Notes: generated by a model from the sequence alone, not told the origin. DNA of 64,000 bases from a bacterium (GCA_017536545.1 JAFXHF010000020.1:1-64000), one strand, 5' to 3'. Counted from the first letter of the stretch, positions 35,907-44,903 are shown. Numbers and translations: made by a program.

Positions 35907-37643
35907 CTAAGCCTGAAAACGTTTTATTAAATTTGTTTCATTATTTTCTACTTTAGGCAATTCAAATTTTTTAGTTTCAACTTTTTGAGAATAATCTGCA
36001 TAGTGTCTATAATCCTCTAACTCTTTTAAAGCTAACATATCAGCTACTCGAGAAGCCTTTTTCTGAGCTTTTGTTGTATAAATATCAATTAAAACAAGTG
36101 GTAACATACAGAATACAAATGGGGTCATTGTTTTTGTTACAATCTTCATTAAAGAAGTGTTTCCAAAATTAGGATTTGAAAACATTTTCGCTAACATTGC
36201 GTAAGAAACTCCCATTGCTCCCAAAGAGCCCACTGTTGAAACACCTTGCATTACAAGTTGCCCCATAGCTTCAACACTTTCAGAATAACTTTGAGATTTT
36301 TCATCTACTTTGTTAAATGTTTTAAATACGTTTTTCTGCAATGTTTTTGCTTGCTGTAATTGTTCCTCAGTTAATTCTATTTGATCTAACACTTTATGAC
36401 GTTTTAACTGTTCAACACCTTCAGTTTTAACATAATTTTGGTATTCTTTATTATCTTTCATTAGTTGAATAAAGAACTTGAATATATTAGGTTTTTTAGC
36501 TTTTTCTGGAGCCTTAACATCTGTCATTTTTTCAGTTTCTTTATCATCAACATAAACCAGCTCAGTTGGATTGTTCAACATTTCTTGTTTTGTTTTATAT
36601 CTAGCAATTCTAGAAGCTTGTTTTTGAACTTTTGCAGCATAAACACCCATCACAAGAGGTATAACTAAACCAATTGCCCAAGGTATAAATTTACCAAACA
36701 TACCACCTGTAACTTTGCATGCTTTCATTACTTTGTTAGAAACCCAACCAACAAGTCCACCTGTACCTAGAGCTAACGTAGTAACAGTATTGGTAGCTAA
36801 TTCTGCATTTTCAGCATAATCTTGAGATGCTATATCAATTCTTCTAACCATATTAGCCAAAATTTGTTGATCACGTTTTGCATCTTTTATTTGTTTTTCA
36901 GTTAATTGATTATCAAATTTTGCTTCATCAGCTCTTAATTTCGCATCAAAATCCGCTTTTGCATTTTTATAATCATCATTTCCAGTATATAAATTCTTTA
37001 AAGTTTTAAAAGATTCGACAGGATTAAAATTCATCCCTTTTTTCTTTTCCAAACGTTTTTTCTCTTTATCTTCAATTTGAACATCTTTTGCTAACTGGTC
37101 AACTTTCTTTTGTTGTTCAGGTGTAAGAACCGCAAACATAGCAGGATTACTCAAATCCTTGCTCATTGCCTCAAATCTACCACGACGTGAAGCACTTACT
37201 TTTGCTTTTGTTGATAGAACGATAGCAGGAAAACTAGCAATAGTTCCTAAAATTAAACCCGCAACAGTTGGAGTCGCACCTAAGAACATACTTAGGCCTC
37301 TGTTTTTTAAAGCAACTCTATCAAGTAACTTTTGGAAAGATTTCATAAACATAAGTGGACTTACAAGAGCCATACCTGCCATAGTAGCTAACCCTACAAC
37401 TTGACCAGTCGCCATTTGAGTTGCAACTTCTGTATCTTCAGCATTTGACTGAGAATATTCATCCATTACATCAATCGCATGTAATAATTTTTTCCCTCTT
37501 TGAATATCATCTTCATTCATTTTGTCAGGATTTCGTTTTAAATATTCAATACGTTTAGCACTCTCTAAATCTTGCTGTTCAGCCCAAGATGAGTATTCAG
37601 GAAGATATTGTTTATAGTTTTTGTAATTACTTAAAATTTCCAT
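35907..37643 (-). CDS. Membrane protein built from three copies of one module
   Basis: About 578 residues from the ATG at 37643; an in-frame TTG at 37724 would add 27 hydrophobic residues. Neither start has a good ribosome site, so the start is uncertain. Three modules of about 150-200 residues each have a helical run ending in (I/M)D.....Y.E..E.AT, two membrane helices, and then the motif STKAKVSASRRGR, AAKVQKQASRIAR or TTKAQKKASRVAD. Charged cytoplasmic-looking linkers separate them. No family recognised. Confidence 0.75.
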   Translation of the reverse strand: MEILSNYKNYKQYLPEYSSWAEQQDLESAKRIEYLKRNPDKMNEDDIQRGKKLLHAIDVMDEYSQSNAEDTEVATQMATGQVVGLATMAGMALVSPLMFMKSFQKLLDRVALKNRGLSMFLGATPTVAGLILGTIASFPAIVLSTKAKVSASRRGRFEAMSKDLSNPAMFAVLTPEQQKKVDQLAKDVQIEDKEKKRLEKKKGMNFNPVESFKTLKNLYTGNDDYKNAKADFDAKLRADEAKFDNQLTEKQIKDAKRDQQILANMVRRIDIASQDYAENAELATNTVTTLALGTGGLVGWVSNKVMKACKVTGGMFGKFIPWAIGLVIPLVMGVYAAKVQKQASRIARYKTKQEMLNNPTELVYVDDKETEKMTDVKAPEKAKKPNIFKFFIQLMKDNKEYQNYVKTEGVEQLKRHKVLDQIELTEEQLQQAKTLQKNVFKTFNKVDEKSQSYSESVEAMGQLVMQGVSTVGSLGAMGVSYAMLAKMFSNPNFGNTSLMKIVTKTMTPFVFCMLPLVLIDIYTTKAQKKASRVADMLALKELEDYRHYADYSQKVETKKFELPKVENNETNLIKRFQA

Positions 37644-37825
37644 GGTTATAGTTGTAATGAATATGAATATCAAAAATTGCCTAATTATTAAGATTTGTAA
37701 ATATAAACTTACCAAAAAAGGCAATTCTCAAGAATAAAAAAACTTTATTATTATATAAGGAATATCTAGGATTTCAATTTTACAGGAACAGGATGATTAC
37801 TACAAATCAATAGGGAGGACTTCGC

Positions 37826-38062
37826 ATGGGCGTTGGTGCAGAAGATTACATCGATAAGATGTTAGTACAAAAGTATCAAGAAGAAAAAGTGGATAACCAC
37901 GACAATATGGAATCAATGGTTGATCCTAACAAGATGTTAGAAGCTATGAATGATTATGCTTCAACATTACGAAACATGATGGAACTTAGACAAAGATTAA
38001 ACATTGCTTGTTATGCAATTAATGCGAGAACAGCAAGATATCAAAAATCTATGGGTAAGTAA
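37826..38062 (+). CDS. Small helical protein of unknown function
   Basis: 78 residues, GAEDYIDKMLVQKYQEEK then a Met-rich amphipathic helix (MLEAMNDYASTLRNMMELRQ) and a basic end. GGGAGGAC precedes the ATG. Probably a single gene or co-transcribed with maf 63 bases downstream. Confidence 0.6.
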   Translation: MGVGAEDYIDKMLVQKYQEEKVDNHDNMESMVDPNKMLEAMNDYASTLRNMMELRQRLNIACYAINARTARYQKSMGK

Positions 38063-38125
38063 AAAAAGTTTTGTGTTGAATTGTGCCCATTTTAGAGTAA
38101 AATAGGGTAAACAAGGAGACACGCA

Positions 38126-38695
38126 ATGGGAAAAATCATCCTAGGCTCTTCATCTCCCAGAAGAGCAGATATTCTAGAAAAGCAAAAATTGGATTTTAAA
38201 ATCATTCCGTCTTCTTATGTGGAACCACATGACCAGACGGATTTCTCTTATGCATACGTAGAAGATTTAGCTTACAACAAGGCTCTTGATGTAGCTAAAA
38301 AAATATCAGAAGAAGCTCTTGTTATTGGAGCTGATACTATTGTTGTTTTAGATAACAAGATATTAGGAAAACCGAAAGATAAAAATGACGCATACAAAAT
38401 GTGGCAAGACTTATCTGGCAAAACCCATTTTGTTGTAACTAGTATTGCGGTTATAAATTCTAAAAACCTAAAATCAAAAGTTAAATCTACAACAACTTAT
38501 GTTACATTTGAAAATCTTACAAACGAACAAATCGAGTATTATATTGAAAATTACAAACCTTTTGACAAAGCTGGAGCTTATGGCATTCAAGAACTCCCAC
38601 AAGGTTATGTAAAAAGTTTTGAGGGAAGCTTTGATAATGTTATAGGTTTACCAGTTGAAACGTTGTTAGAACTTCTAAATGAAGATTACCTGTAA
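38126..38695 (+). CDS. maf: Maf-family nucleotide pyrophosphatase
   Basis: Hydrolyses non-canonical or pyrimidine nucleoside triphosphates; linked to septum control in Bacillus. 189 residues. LGSSSPRRADIL at about 5-16 is the signature, followed by VIGADTIVVLDNKILGKP at about 72-89 with the catalytic Asp. AAGGAG precedes the ATG. A sigma-70-like TTGAAT-N16-TAAAAT lies just upstream. Confidence 0.94.
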   Translation: MGKIILGSSSPRRADILEKQKLDFKIIPSSYVEPHDQTDFSYAYVEDLAYNKALDVAKKISEEALVIGADTIVVLDNKILGKPKDKNDAYKMWQDLSGKTHFVVTSIAVINSKNLKSKVKSTTTYVTFENLTNEQIEYYIENYKPFDKAGAYGIQELPQGYVKSFEGSFDNVIGLPVETLLELLNEDYL

Positions 38696-38766
38696 TATTA
38701 ATAAAATTGACAAAAACTAAAAAAAATAATAAAAATATAATATGAGATAAAATTAAACGAGGTATT

Positions 38767-39519
38767 ATGATTAAGAAGAGCGGATTTTCACTAGCAGAAG
38801 TAATGATTACAATAGGTATCATCGGTGTTGTTGCAGGTATGACAGTACCTGTACTTATTTCAAATACTAACGGTGCAAAATTTAGAAACCAATTTAAGAA
38901 GACAGTTTCAACTCTTAATCAAGCAGGCTTAATGGCACAAGCTCAATACGAATATAACTTTGCAGGAGCTGAAGATAAATGTCCATCTTCAGTTGAACAA
39001 GCCGCAGCCCAACATCCAGAAGATGTAATGACATTTTGTTCAATTCTAAACGGAACTCTTCAAAGTAAAACTTATCACGGCAAAATTACAAATTTAAAAA
39101 GAAACGCAAAAAATGAAGAAGTTCCATACAAACTTGAAACTAGGGATACAATCCCAGACAATTACACTGAATATTTAGCATACACATTAGCAGACGGTGT
39201 AATTGTTGCTTTTCACCCAGATGCACACAGCTGTGAATTACCAATCGGTAGAAGACTAGTTCAAGATGTATTTAAAGGCCCAGTTGACAATGCTGATCTT
39301 TCTCATTGCGTAGGTTTTGTTGATGTAAACGGGGTTTCCTTGCCAAACAGAGAAGTAAACTGCGTAAGAGGAGAAAATAAAGTTGACGCCGGCTCTAATT
39401 GTATTGTAGACAACAATGCTAATAGATTACTAGATGTTTATCCGATTGTTTTCCACGACGCAACTGTTGAACCGGCATCTGGTGCTGCACAATTTGTACT
39501 TGATACAGAAAAAATTTAA
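38767..39519 (+). CDS. Prepilin-like protein, paralogue 1
   Basis: 250 residues. Short basic leader MIKKSG then FSLAEVMITIGIIGVVAGMT, a type IV prepilin/pseudopilin start cleaved after Gly6 with Glu5 of the mature form. Four or so cysteines sit in the globular part. The C-terminal half shares DVNGVSLPNREV and VFHDATVEPASGAAQFVL with the gene at 44162, so the two are paralogues. It should be exported and assembled into, or onto, a type IV pilus or type II-like machine. Converges with the regulator gene by a four-base overlap. Confidence 0.85.
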   Translation: MIKKSGFSLAEVMITIGIIGVVAGMTVPVLISNTNGAKFRNQFKKTVSTLNQAGLMAQAQYEYNFAGAEDKCPSSVEQAAAQHPEDVMTFCSILNGTLQSKTYHGKITNLKRNAKNEEVPYKLETRDTIPDNYTEYLAYTLADGVIVAFHPDAHSCELPIGRRLVQDVFKGPVDNADLSHCVGFVDVNGVSLPNREVNCVRGENKVDAGSNCIVDNNANRLLDVYPIVFHDATVEPASGAAQFVLDTEKI

Positions 39520-40190
39520 ACCATACCCTCTTTTACAGCTTTAACCGCAGCTTGCACTCTATCATTTACGCACATCTTTTGTAAAATAGAACAAACATGT
39601 GCTTTAGCAGTATGAACACTTACAATTAACTCTTTTGCAATTTCTGTATTACTTTTACCTGCAACAAGATGTTTCAAAACCTCAAATTCTCTTTCTGTAA
39701 GTGGAATTCTTGCTTGGTCTGATAATTGATTAGTCAACAGACCTGCACTTTCAACTTTTGGAATTGATTTTAAAACTAAATTTGCTACAACAGAATCAAT
39801 CCAACACACTCCTTGATACACATCCCTAATCACATCAGCCAATTTTGTCGGATCAATATCTTTTAAACAATAAGCATTAGCCCCAGAACTCAATGCTGCA
39901 ACAACTTCTTCTTCTCTGTCGTGAGAAGTTAACGCAATAATTTTAACTTCAGAAGAAAATTCACGAATTTTAATCATTGCTTCAATACCATTCATAGTAG
40001 GTAAACCTAGATCCATTAAAACAACATCTGGTTTTAGTCTTTCAATTTGCTTAAGCCCATCAATAGCATCCTCGCATTCAGCAATCACATTCAAATCATT
40101 ATTCGCGTTCAAAGCACATCTAAGCCCAACTCTTGTCAACTTAAAATCTTCTACAATAACAATAGAAATTTGTTTTTCTTCAGTAATCAT
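39516..40190 (-). CDS. NarL/LuxR-type response regulator
   Basis: 224 residues from the ATG at 40190. GGAGAG is seven bases upstream of it and overlaps the longer ATG at 40205, so I take 40190. Receiver domain at about 8-125 with phospho-acceptor Asp60 (VVLMDLGLP), and a LuxR-type helix-turn-helix at about 155-215 (LTEREFEVLKHLVAGKSNTE). No histidine kinase is adjacent. It is not an OmpR-type protein like RpaB. Confidence 0.92.
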   Translation of the reverse strand: MITEEKQISIVIVEDFKLTRVGLRCALNANNDLNVIAECEDAIDGLKQIERLKPDVVLMDLGLPTMNGIEAMIKIREFSSEVKIIALTSHDREEEVVAALSSGANAYCLKDIDPTKLADVIRDVYQGVCWIDSVVANLVLKSIPKVESAGLLTNQLSDQARIPLTEREFEVLKHLVAGKSNTEIAKELIVSVHTAKAHVCSILQKMCVNDRVQAAVKAVKEGMV

Positions 40191-40359
40191 TTTAAAACTC
40201 TCCATATAAATTCATAAATCGGGCTAAGCCTCACTATTTACCTACAAATTTATATCTAAAAACCGATAATACCATTACCCTATCAGGTAATATTAAATTA
40301 TTGCAAAATAAAATTTTTCTTATGATATAATTTTTATACATAGGGAGATATTTATATAT

Positions 40360-42651
40360 ATGTTGAATTTATTATTTAAGAAAAGAGAGCAGGAAACTGC
40401 AAAAGACGTAGAACTAAACAGAGTTTTCGAAGCATTAAAAGAGGAATATCCATACGATAACATTCCTGAATTAAGAAAAAAATATTTATCTATGCATATT
40501 CAAAAATATGGATATCTTACATATTCATACCAAAAAGCTCTGGAAGAATTAACAAACGAAGAAACGTTATATGCTCTAGAAGAAAAATGGAAACAAAACG
40601 GCGTTTTCAAAAACAATAAATTTACATTTAAAAATAATCAAATAAGTCCACTTGCTAGAAATCAAGAAAAACACTCATCTTGGTTCCAAAAAGAAGGACA
40701 CAATATTAAATTGATAAACCTAGCTGCACTTGGAAACGGTAACGAATCAAAAGAACCTGGGAAATTCTTTGACTGGTTAAAACAACTTCTTATCTTGCCA
40801 AGTGGAAATTTATCAAATGGAATTTATAACACTACAATTTATTTAATTCCATTCCACCCAAGAGAATTTGGTTGTGCATATCTTCCAAAAAGTAGCGAAG
40901 TTAGTAGCAAATTAAAAGACGAACATATTGAAAATGTTACAGGATTAAATGCAAAACAACAGGTTCAAACATTTATTCAAATGGCACAACTTGCTGGCCA
41001 CCCTGTAATTTATGATATTCTTCCTCAAACTGGTAGATTTTCTAAATTTGTACTAGCAAATCCTCAAGTTGCTCGCTGGTACGATATCACAGAACTTCAA
41101 AAACAATTACTTGCAAAAGTTGATGAAGTTGCAGAATTTTTATCAAAAGATCACGATCAGGATGATATTCAAATCGTAAAAGATATTTATATTCAAAGAT
41201 TACAAGGAAGCTCTGGGGATTTAAGTCCAGTATTCCAAGAACTTTATAACAATTTTGAAGGCATTATGATTGAACACAAGAAAAAATATTCAAACACAAT
41301 GCTTGAAAGAGCTTATCAAACAAAAATCCATAAAAGAGTAAAAGACTTAGTCGCAAAAGTTCACGAATTTAAAAACGACAAGAAAAAACTTGAAGAAAGT
41401 GATATAACAAAACACGTTGAAACAATTCAATTACTAATGAATGATGGTTTATGGCCTGCACCAGGCGGAGCTTGGTGTTCTGCAGGTGTTCCTGTTTATG
41501 ATGGTATGAGTGATTGTGGTGGCTACCCAATGTTCAAACACTTTGACTACAAAGGGGATGACGTTACACCATTTGCAAACCTTGATTGCCAAACTCCATA
41601 CTATTTTGTAAACCTAGAAAACGGTAAGTTTAATGAAGATGTTATCAATTTATTTATTGATAGTATGAAACAACTTCAAAAAGATTACAATTTTGACGGT
41701 TTTAGAATTGACCACATTGACCACGTAGTTGACGAAGTTTCAGAACGCAATGGAGTTCCTATTAGTTACCGTGCACCAAGATATGTTCTTAACAAACTAA
41801 ATTCAACAATGAAGAAAAAGCTTCCATATTTTGCAACACTTGCAGAATATATGTTATGGGACAACTTCTTAAAAGAATATCATCAGGATATGAAATTCGA
41901 CCTTCTTTGGGGTAACGATATCATTTCTCAATTTGATAAAACTCCAGAAAGAATTTCTGAAGATAACCAAAATCTTGCAGTATACAACAGCAAATTCAAA
42001 AAAGGCAGTATGTTATCAATTCTAAAAACATACAACAACCAAGATGGTGAATTTCACTGTATCGACCAATACCCAGCACAATTAGGCGAACAAGGAGCTT
42101 TATACAAATGGTTCAAATACAAGTTCTTACCTGGCGGTCGATATGCTCAAAGACCTATGATGTATGTTGATGGAGATGAAAGCTTCACTCAAGGTGGAAT
42201 CGAATATACAATTGGCGAAGAAGTAGCTATGAAACGTTCAGATAACGAAGATTTCTTCCTAAAATTTGATGCCATTGATAGATTTGTAAAAAACAACAAT
42301 ATTATCAACCAAGGGGAAGCCCAAATTATTATCGACGATGAAGATGGTTTTAGTGCTTGGTTAATCACAAGGGAACCAATGAAAACTGCATACTTGATTG
42401 TATCAAACCACAAATATCCAACTGAAAAAGTTACAAAAACAGCTGCTACTGGCGAAAATTACAGAGAAATAGTTGAAGGTTATGCAGTATTTGATAAGGA
42501 AATTTACATTCCAAGCGATTACAACCTTAAAAATGAATACGTGATGAAAGAAAAAGACTTTGGTGCTCAGCCAATCGAAGATATGGATCATATCCACTTT
42601 GATAAATTAGAACCAAGTGAATTCAGAATTTACGAATTAGTAAGAAAATAA
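40360..42651 (+). CDS. GH13-like (alpha-amylase fold) carbohydrate enzyme
   Basis: 763 residues, no signal peptide, so probably cytoplasmic. FDGFRIDHIDHV at about 445-456 matches the beta4 strand of GH13 enzymes with the catalytic Asp. ATLAEYMLWDN at about 493-503 carries the likely acid/base Glu. The N-terminal 200 residues are helical and not recognised. A two-domain C-terminus follows the barrel. Substrate is probably an alpha-glucan or related sugar; subfamily not determined. A TATAAT near 40325 and AGGGAG support the start. Confidence 0.75.
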   Translation: MLNLLFKKREQETAKDVELNRVFEALKEEYPYDNIPELRKKYLSMHIQKYGYLTYSYQKALEELTNEETLYALEEKWKQNGVFKNNKFTFKNNQISPLARNQEKHSSWFQKEGHNIKLINLAALGNGNESKEPGKFFDWLKQLLILPSGNLSNGIYNTTIYLIPFHPREFGCAYLPKSSEVSSKLKDEHIENVTGLNAKQQVQTFIQMAQLAGHPVIYDILPQTGRFSKFVLANPQVARWYDITELQKQLLAKVDEVAEFLSKDHDQDDIQIVKDIYIQRLQGSSGDLSPVFQELYNNFEGIMIEHKKKYSNTMLERAYQTKIHKRVKDLVAKVHEFKNDKKKLEESDITKHVETIQLLMNDGLWPAPGGAWCSAGVPVYDGMSDCGGYPMFKHFDYKGDDVTPFANLDCQTPYYFVNLENGKFNEDVINLFIDSMKQLQKDYNFDGFRIDHIDHVVDEVSERNGVPISYRAPRYVLNKLNSTMKKKLPYFATLAEYMLWDNFLKEYHQDMKFDLLWGNDIISQFDKTPERISEDNQNLAVYNSKFKKGSMLSILKTYNNQDGEFHCIDQYPAQLGEQGALYKWFKYKFLPGGRYAQRPMMYVDGDESFTQGGIEYTIGEEVAMKRSDNEDFFLKFDAIDRFVKNNNIINQGEAQIIIDDEDGFSAWLITREPMKTAYLIVSNHKYPTEKVTKTAATGENYREIVEGYAVFDKEIYIPSDYNLKNEYVMKEKDFGAQPIEDMDHIHFDKLEPSEFRIYELVRK

Positions 42652-42657
42652 ACATAA

Positions 42658-42684
42658 AAAACCCTCTGAAATAGAGGGTTTTTT
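42658..42684 (+). terminator. Terminator of the GH13-like gene
   Basis: Ten-base stem AAAACCCTCT / AGAGGGTTTT with a five-base loop and further T. Confidence 0.9.
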
Positions 42685-42698
42685 ATTACTGCAAAAAC

Positions 42699-42727
42699 TT
42701 GCAAGAAGAAAACAAAAAGCCTATAAT
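42699..42727 (+). promoter_or_regulatory. Sigma-70-type promoter giving a leaderless transcript
   Basis: TTGCAA (42699-42704), a 17-base spacer, TATAAT (42722-42727). The ATG of the next gene begins seven bases after the -10, where transcription should start. No ribosome site is present. Confidence 0.65.
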
Positions 42728-42733
42728 ATTACT

Positions 42734-43726
42734 ATGCAAATAAGAAGATTAACATACTTAGATTATCAAAAATTAAAGCGATTGGTTTCTTACCTTTGTA
42801 CGGATGAAAATGATAGACTTGCAAAATCAATAATGGAAGAACCAGTAGGTATTATCAATGCAGTATTACCTTTATCCTTAAAGTTCAAATCAGAATCTTT
42901 TATTTTGGTTGAAGATGATGAGATTTTAGGATTAATAACTACTGCAAAAACTCCAGGAAACCCTCAAAAAATCAACATTACAAGATTAATCTTCAAAGAA
43001 AATCTATACGACGTTGGTAAGCAGCTTGTAGAGTTTGTTGTACAAAAATTCGGTGCAATCGGTGCAACTTCATTTATGGTAACCATCGATGAGTGCCACG
43101 ATGAATTATCCAACTTATTTTTAAACGGATGTGGATTTAGACAATGTGCATCTGAAACTCTATGGAAAATAGACAAACCAATCCCTGAAAAATCTAATTT
43201 TCAATGGCGTTATGCACAAAACAATGATGCTGGCAAAATTGCAGAATTATATAATTCAGAAGTTATAAACATTTATAAGCCCTCTTTAATCAGACACGAA
43301 AAAGAATTTAAAGAGCCTTTCTTTTCTGGCTTTAATGATTTTTACAAAACTCGTTTTGTGATTGAAGATGCAAAAAAAATTCTCGGTTATTTTTCAATAA
43401 CTACCAGCGATAACCTAAACTACATACTAGATTTAACTGTAAATAGTGGCTATGATTTTGACTATGAAAAAATCATTAACGTAATGTTATGCGAAATCGC
43501 TAGAAAAAAACGTGCATTCTACCCTATCATCAAGCAAAAAAAATATATTAAAGATTCTGAAAGACTTGAAAACTATTTGAAAGCAAAGGGATACAACCAA
43601 ATCCAAACAAAACAAATCCTTGTAAAAGACTTTTATAAGCCTATAAAACAAGAATCAACAGCATGGAATGTATTTTTATTAGGTGAAGACCAAGGCATCA
43701 GAGCCAATAATTTTTCAACTAAATAA
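42734..43726 (+). CDS. Tandem GNAT-like acetyltransferase
   Basis: 330 residues that look like two GNAT-type halves: one at about 1-155 (ILGLITTAKTPGNPQ, LIFKENLYDVGKQLVEFVVQ, LFLNGCGFRQ) and a second at about 160-310 beginning WRYAQNNDAGKIAELYN. The acetyl-CoA loop is not clear in the second half. Substrate unknown. Expressed from a sharp promoter with the ATG at the expected transcription start. Confidence 0.55.
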   Translation: MQIRRLTYLDYQKLKRLVSYLCTDENDRLAKSIMEEPVGIINAVLPLSLKFKSESFILVEDDEILGLITTAKTPGNPQKINITRLIFKENLYDVGKQLVEFVVQKFGAIGATSFMVTIDECHDELSNLFLNGCGFRQCASETLWKIDKPIPEKSNFQWRYAQNNDAGKIAELYNSEVINIYKPSLIRHEKEFKEPFFSGFNDFYKTRFVIEDAKKILGYFSITTSDNLNYILDLTVNSGYDFDYEKIINVMLCEIARKKRAFYPIIKQKKYIKDSERLENYLKAKGYNQIQTKQILVKDFYKPIKQESTAWNVFLLGEDQGIRANNFSTK

Positions 43727-43784
43727 TACTTTAGTATTATACATTAAGAAATATAACAAAAAATTTTGACCAAAAAGCAAACTC

Positions 43785-43802
43785 TTTACATTAGTTTACA
43801 AA
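43785..43802 (+). promoter_or_regulatory. HLR1-like direct repeat (RpaB-type site), second copy
   Basis: TTTACATT, AG, TTTACAAA: an exact match to two (G/T)TTACA(T/A)(T/A) units spaced by two bases, here on the plus strand. It lies about 50 bases before the same AATTCTAAAGT element that follows the first copy. Confidence 0.45.
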
Positions 43803-43948
43803 GCTAGAACTCAAGCCCCACAATGATTTACAGATGCACTTTTTATTTATCTAATTCTAAAGTATTAATTTTAAAAGATTAATGTTACATGGTTATAAAA
43901 AATGGGTTTATAAAAAATAGAGCTAAAACATTTGAGGATATATTTTTA

Positions 43949-44014
43949 ATGAAATCAAGTAAAACAACACTAAATAAAGTTTTGGTCGCAACCTCGACCA
44001 ACCCTCTCCACTAA
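43949..44014 (+). pseudogene. Possible remnant: start of a lost gene cut by hairpins
   Basis: ATG with GAGGA about nine bases upstream, then 21 codons reading MKSSKTTLNKVLVATSTNPL and His, then stop. The beginning resembles a signal peptide (basic start, hydrophobic VLVAT). The last nine codons are hairpin sequence. It could also be a leader peptide. Confidence 0.3.
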
Positions 44015-44025
44015 GGAGAGGGTTT
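43982..44025. repeat. Two tandem hairpins, REP-like
   Basis: TTGGTCG / CGACCAA (7-base stem, 43982-44001) directly abuts AACCCTCTCC / GGAGAGGGTT (10-base stem, 44000-44024). The second has no T run, so it is not a typical terminator. The CCCTCTCC...GGAGAGGG form is seen as a dispersed palindrome in other genomes. Confidence 0.5.
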
Positions 44026-44161
44026 GAATATTAGGCTAAAAATAGCGTCACCACACGAAAAATCATCCAAACGGTTGACAGATTTCAGAAAAAATAGTAA
44101 TATAATCGTAATGTAAAGCGTATGTTATAGTTTATTTATTTAAAAGAAAGGTGAAAAGATT

Positions 44162-44899
44162 ATGACAAGAAGATCCGGTTTTACTTTAGCAGAAGTATTG
44201 ATTACTTTAGGTATTATTGGCGTAGTTGCTGCTATGACTATTCCAAACTTGATTGCAAACACTAATGGTGCTAAATTTAGATCACAATTTAAAAAATCTA
44301 TTTCTACATTGAACCAAGCTGGTTTAATGTCACAAGCACAATACGACTTTGACTATGCTGGTACATCAGCAGTATGTAATGCTACAACAGCTACAGCAGC
44401 TGCTGAACACCCAGAAGTTGTAATGACATTCTGTGCTATCTTAAACGGTACATTAACTGGTCAAACTTATGTTGGTGCAGCTAATACATTGAAACGTAAC
44501 GCTAACGGTTCTGAAGTAGCTTACTCATTTGTTAAAAAATACACATTAAAAGACCCATCAAACTACTATGCTTACACATTAGCTGATGGTTCTATCGTAG
44601 CATTTGACAAATTAGCTCAAGGTTGTGAATTACCTATCGGTACTCAAATGACTAACACAGTTATTTCTACTGGTGTATTGAAAAACTGTACTGGTTTCAT
44701 CGACGTTAACGGTGTAACTCTTCCTAACAAAGAAGTTTCTTGTACTGCAACAAACTCAGCTACACAAGAAGTTCAAACACCATGTGCTGTTAAAAACGAT
44801 GCTAACCACATGACAGACGTATTCCCAGTAGTATTCCACGATGCAACTGTTGAACCTGCATCAAATGCTGCTAAATATGTATTAACTTCTTCTAAATAG
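44162..44899 (+). CDS. Prepilin-like protein, paralogue 2
   Basis: 245 residues. MTRRSG then FTLAEVLITLGIIGVVAAMT: cleavage after Gly6, mature Phe1 and Glu5. The globular part has paired cysteines and shares long blocks with the gene at 38767 (NTNGAKFRSQFKKSISTLNQ, AEHPEVVMTFCAILNGTL, VFHDATVEPASNAAKYVL). Single-gene unit with GAAAGGTG before the ATG and a strong terminator after. Probably a surface pilin or pilin-like protein of a type IV pilus or type II-like system. Confidence 0.87.
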   Translation: MTRRSGFTLAEVLITLGIIGVVAAMTIPNLIANTNGAKFRSQFKKSISTLNQAGLMSQAQYDFDYAGTSAVCNATTATAAAEHPEVVMTFCAILNGTLTGQTYVGAANTLKRNANGSEVAYSFVKKYTLKDPSNYYAYTLADGSIVAFDKLAQGCELPIGTQMTNTVISTGVLKNCTGFIDVNGVTLPNKEVSCTATNSATQEVQTPCAVKNDANHMTDVFPVVFHDATVEPASNAAKYVLTSSK

Positions 44900-44903
44900 T
44901 AAT

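Larger units (their letters stand above)
43727..44161. other. Long intergenic region with regulatory and hairpin elements
   Basis: 435 bases without a full gene. It holds an HLR1-like repeat (43785-43802), the 17-base element AATTCTAAAGTATTAAT (43853-43869), a short direct repeat of TTATAAAAAAT near 43893, a 21-codon reading frame (43949-44014), two tandem hairpins (43982-44025) and a TTGACA / TATAAT-type promoter region near 44075-44106 for the prepilin gene. Confidence 0.6.

Noticed and set aside
39516-40190. The response regulator as the RpaB that would bind the HLR1-like sites
   Set aside because: It has a LuxR-type helix-turn-helix; RpaB is OmpR-type with a winged helix.
43737-43760. 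Recurring ACATTAAGAAATAT-like word (also 31652, and reversed near 48536) as a promoter motif
   Set aside because: Orientation relative to the genes is inconsistent and the match is largely A and T, so chance is likely.
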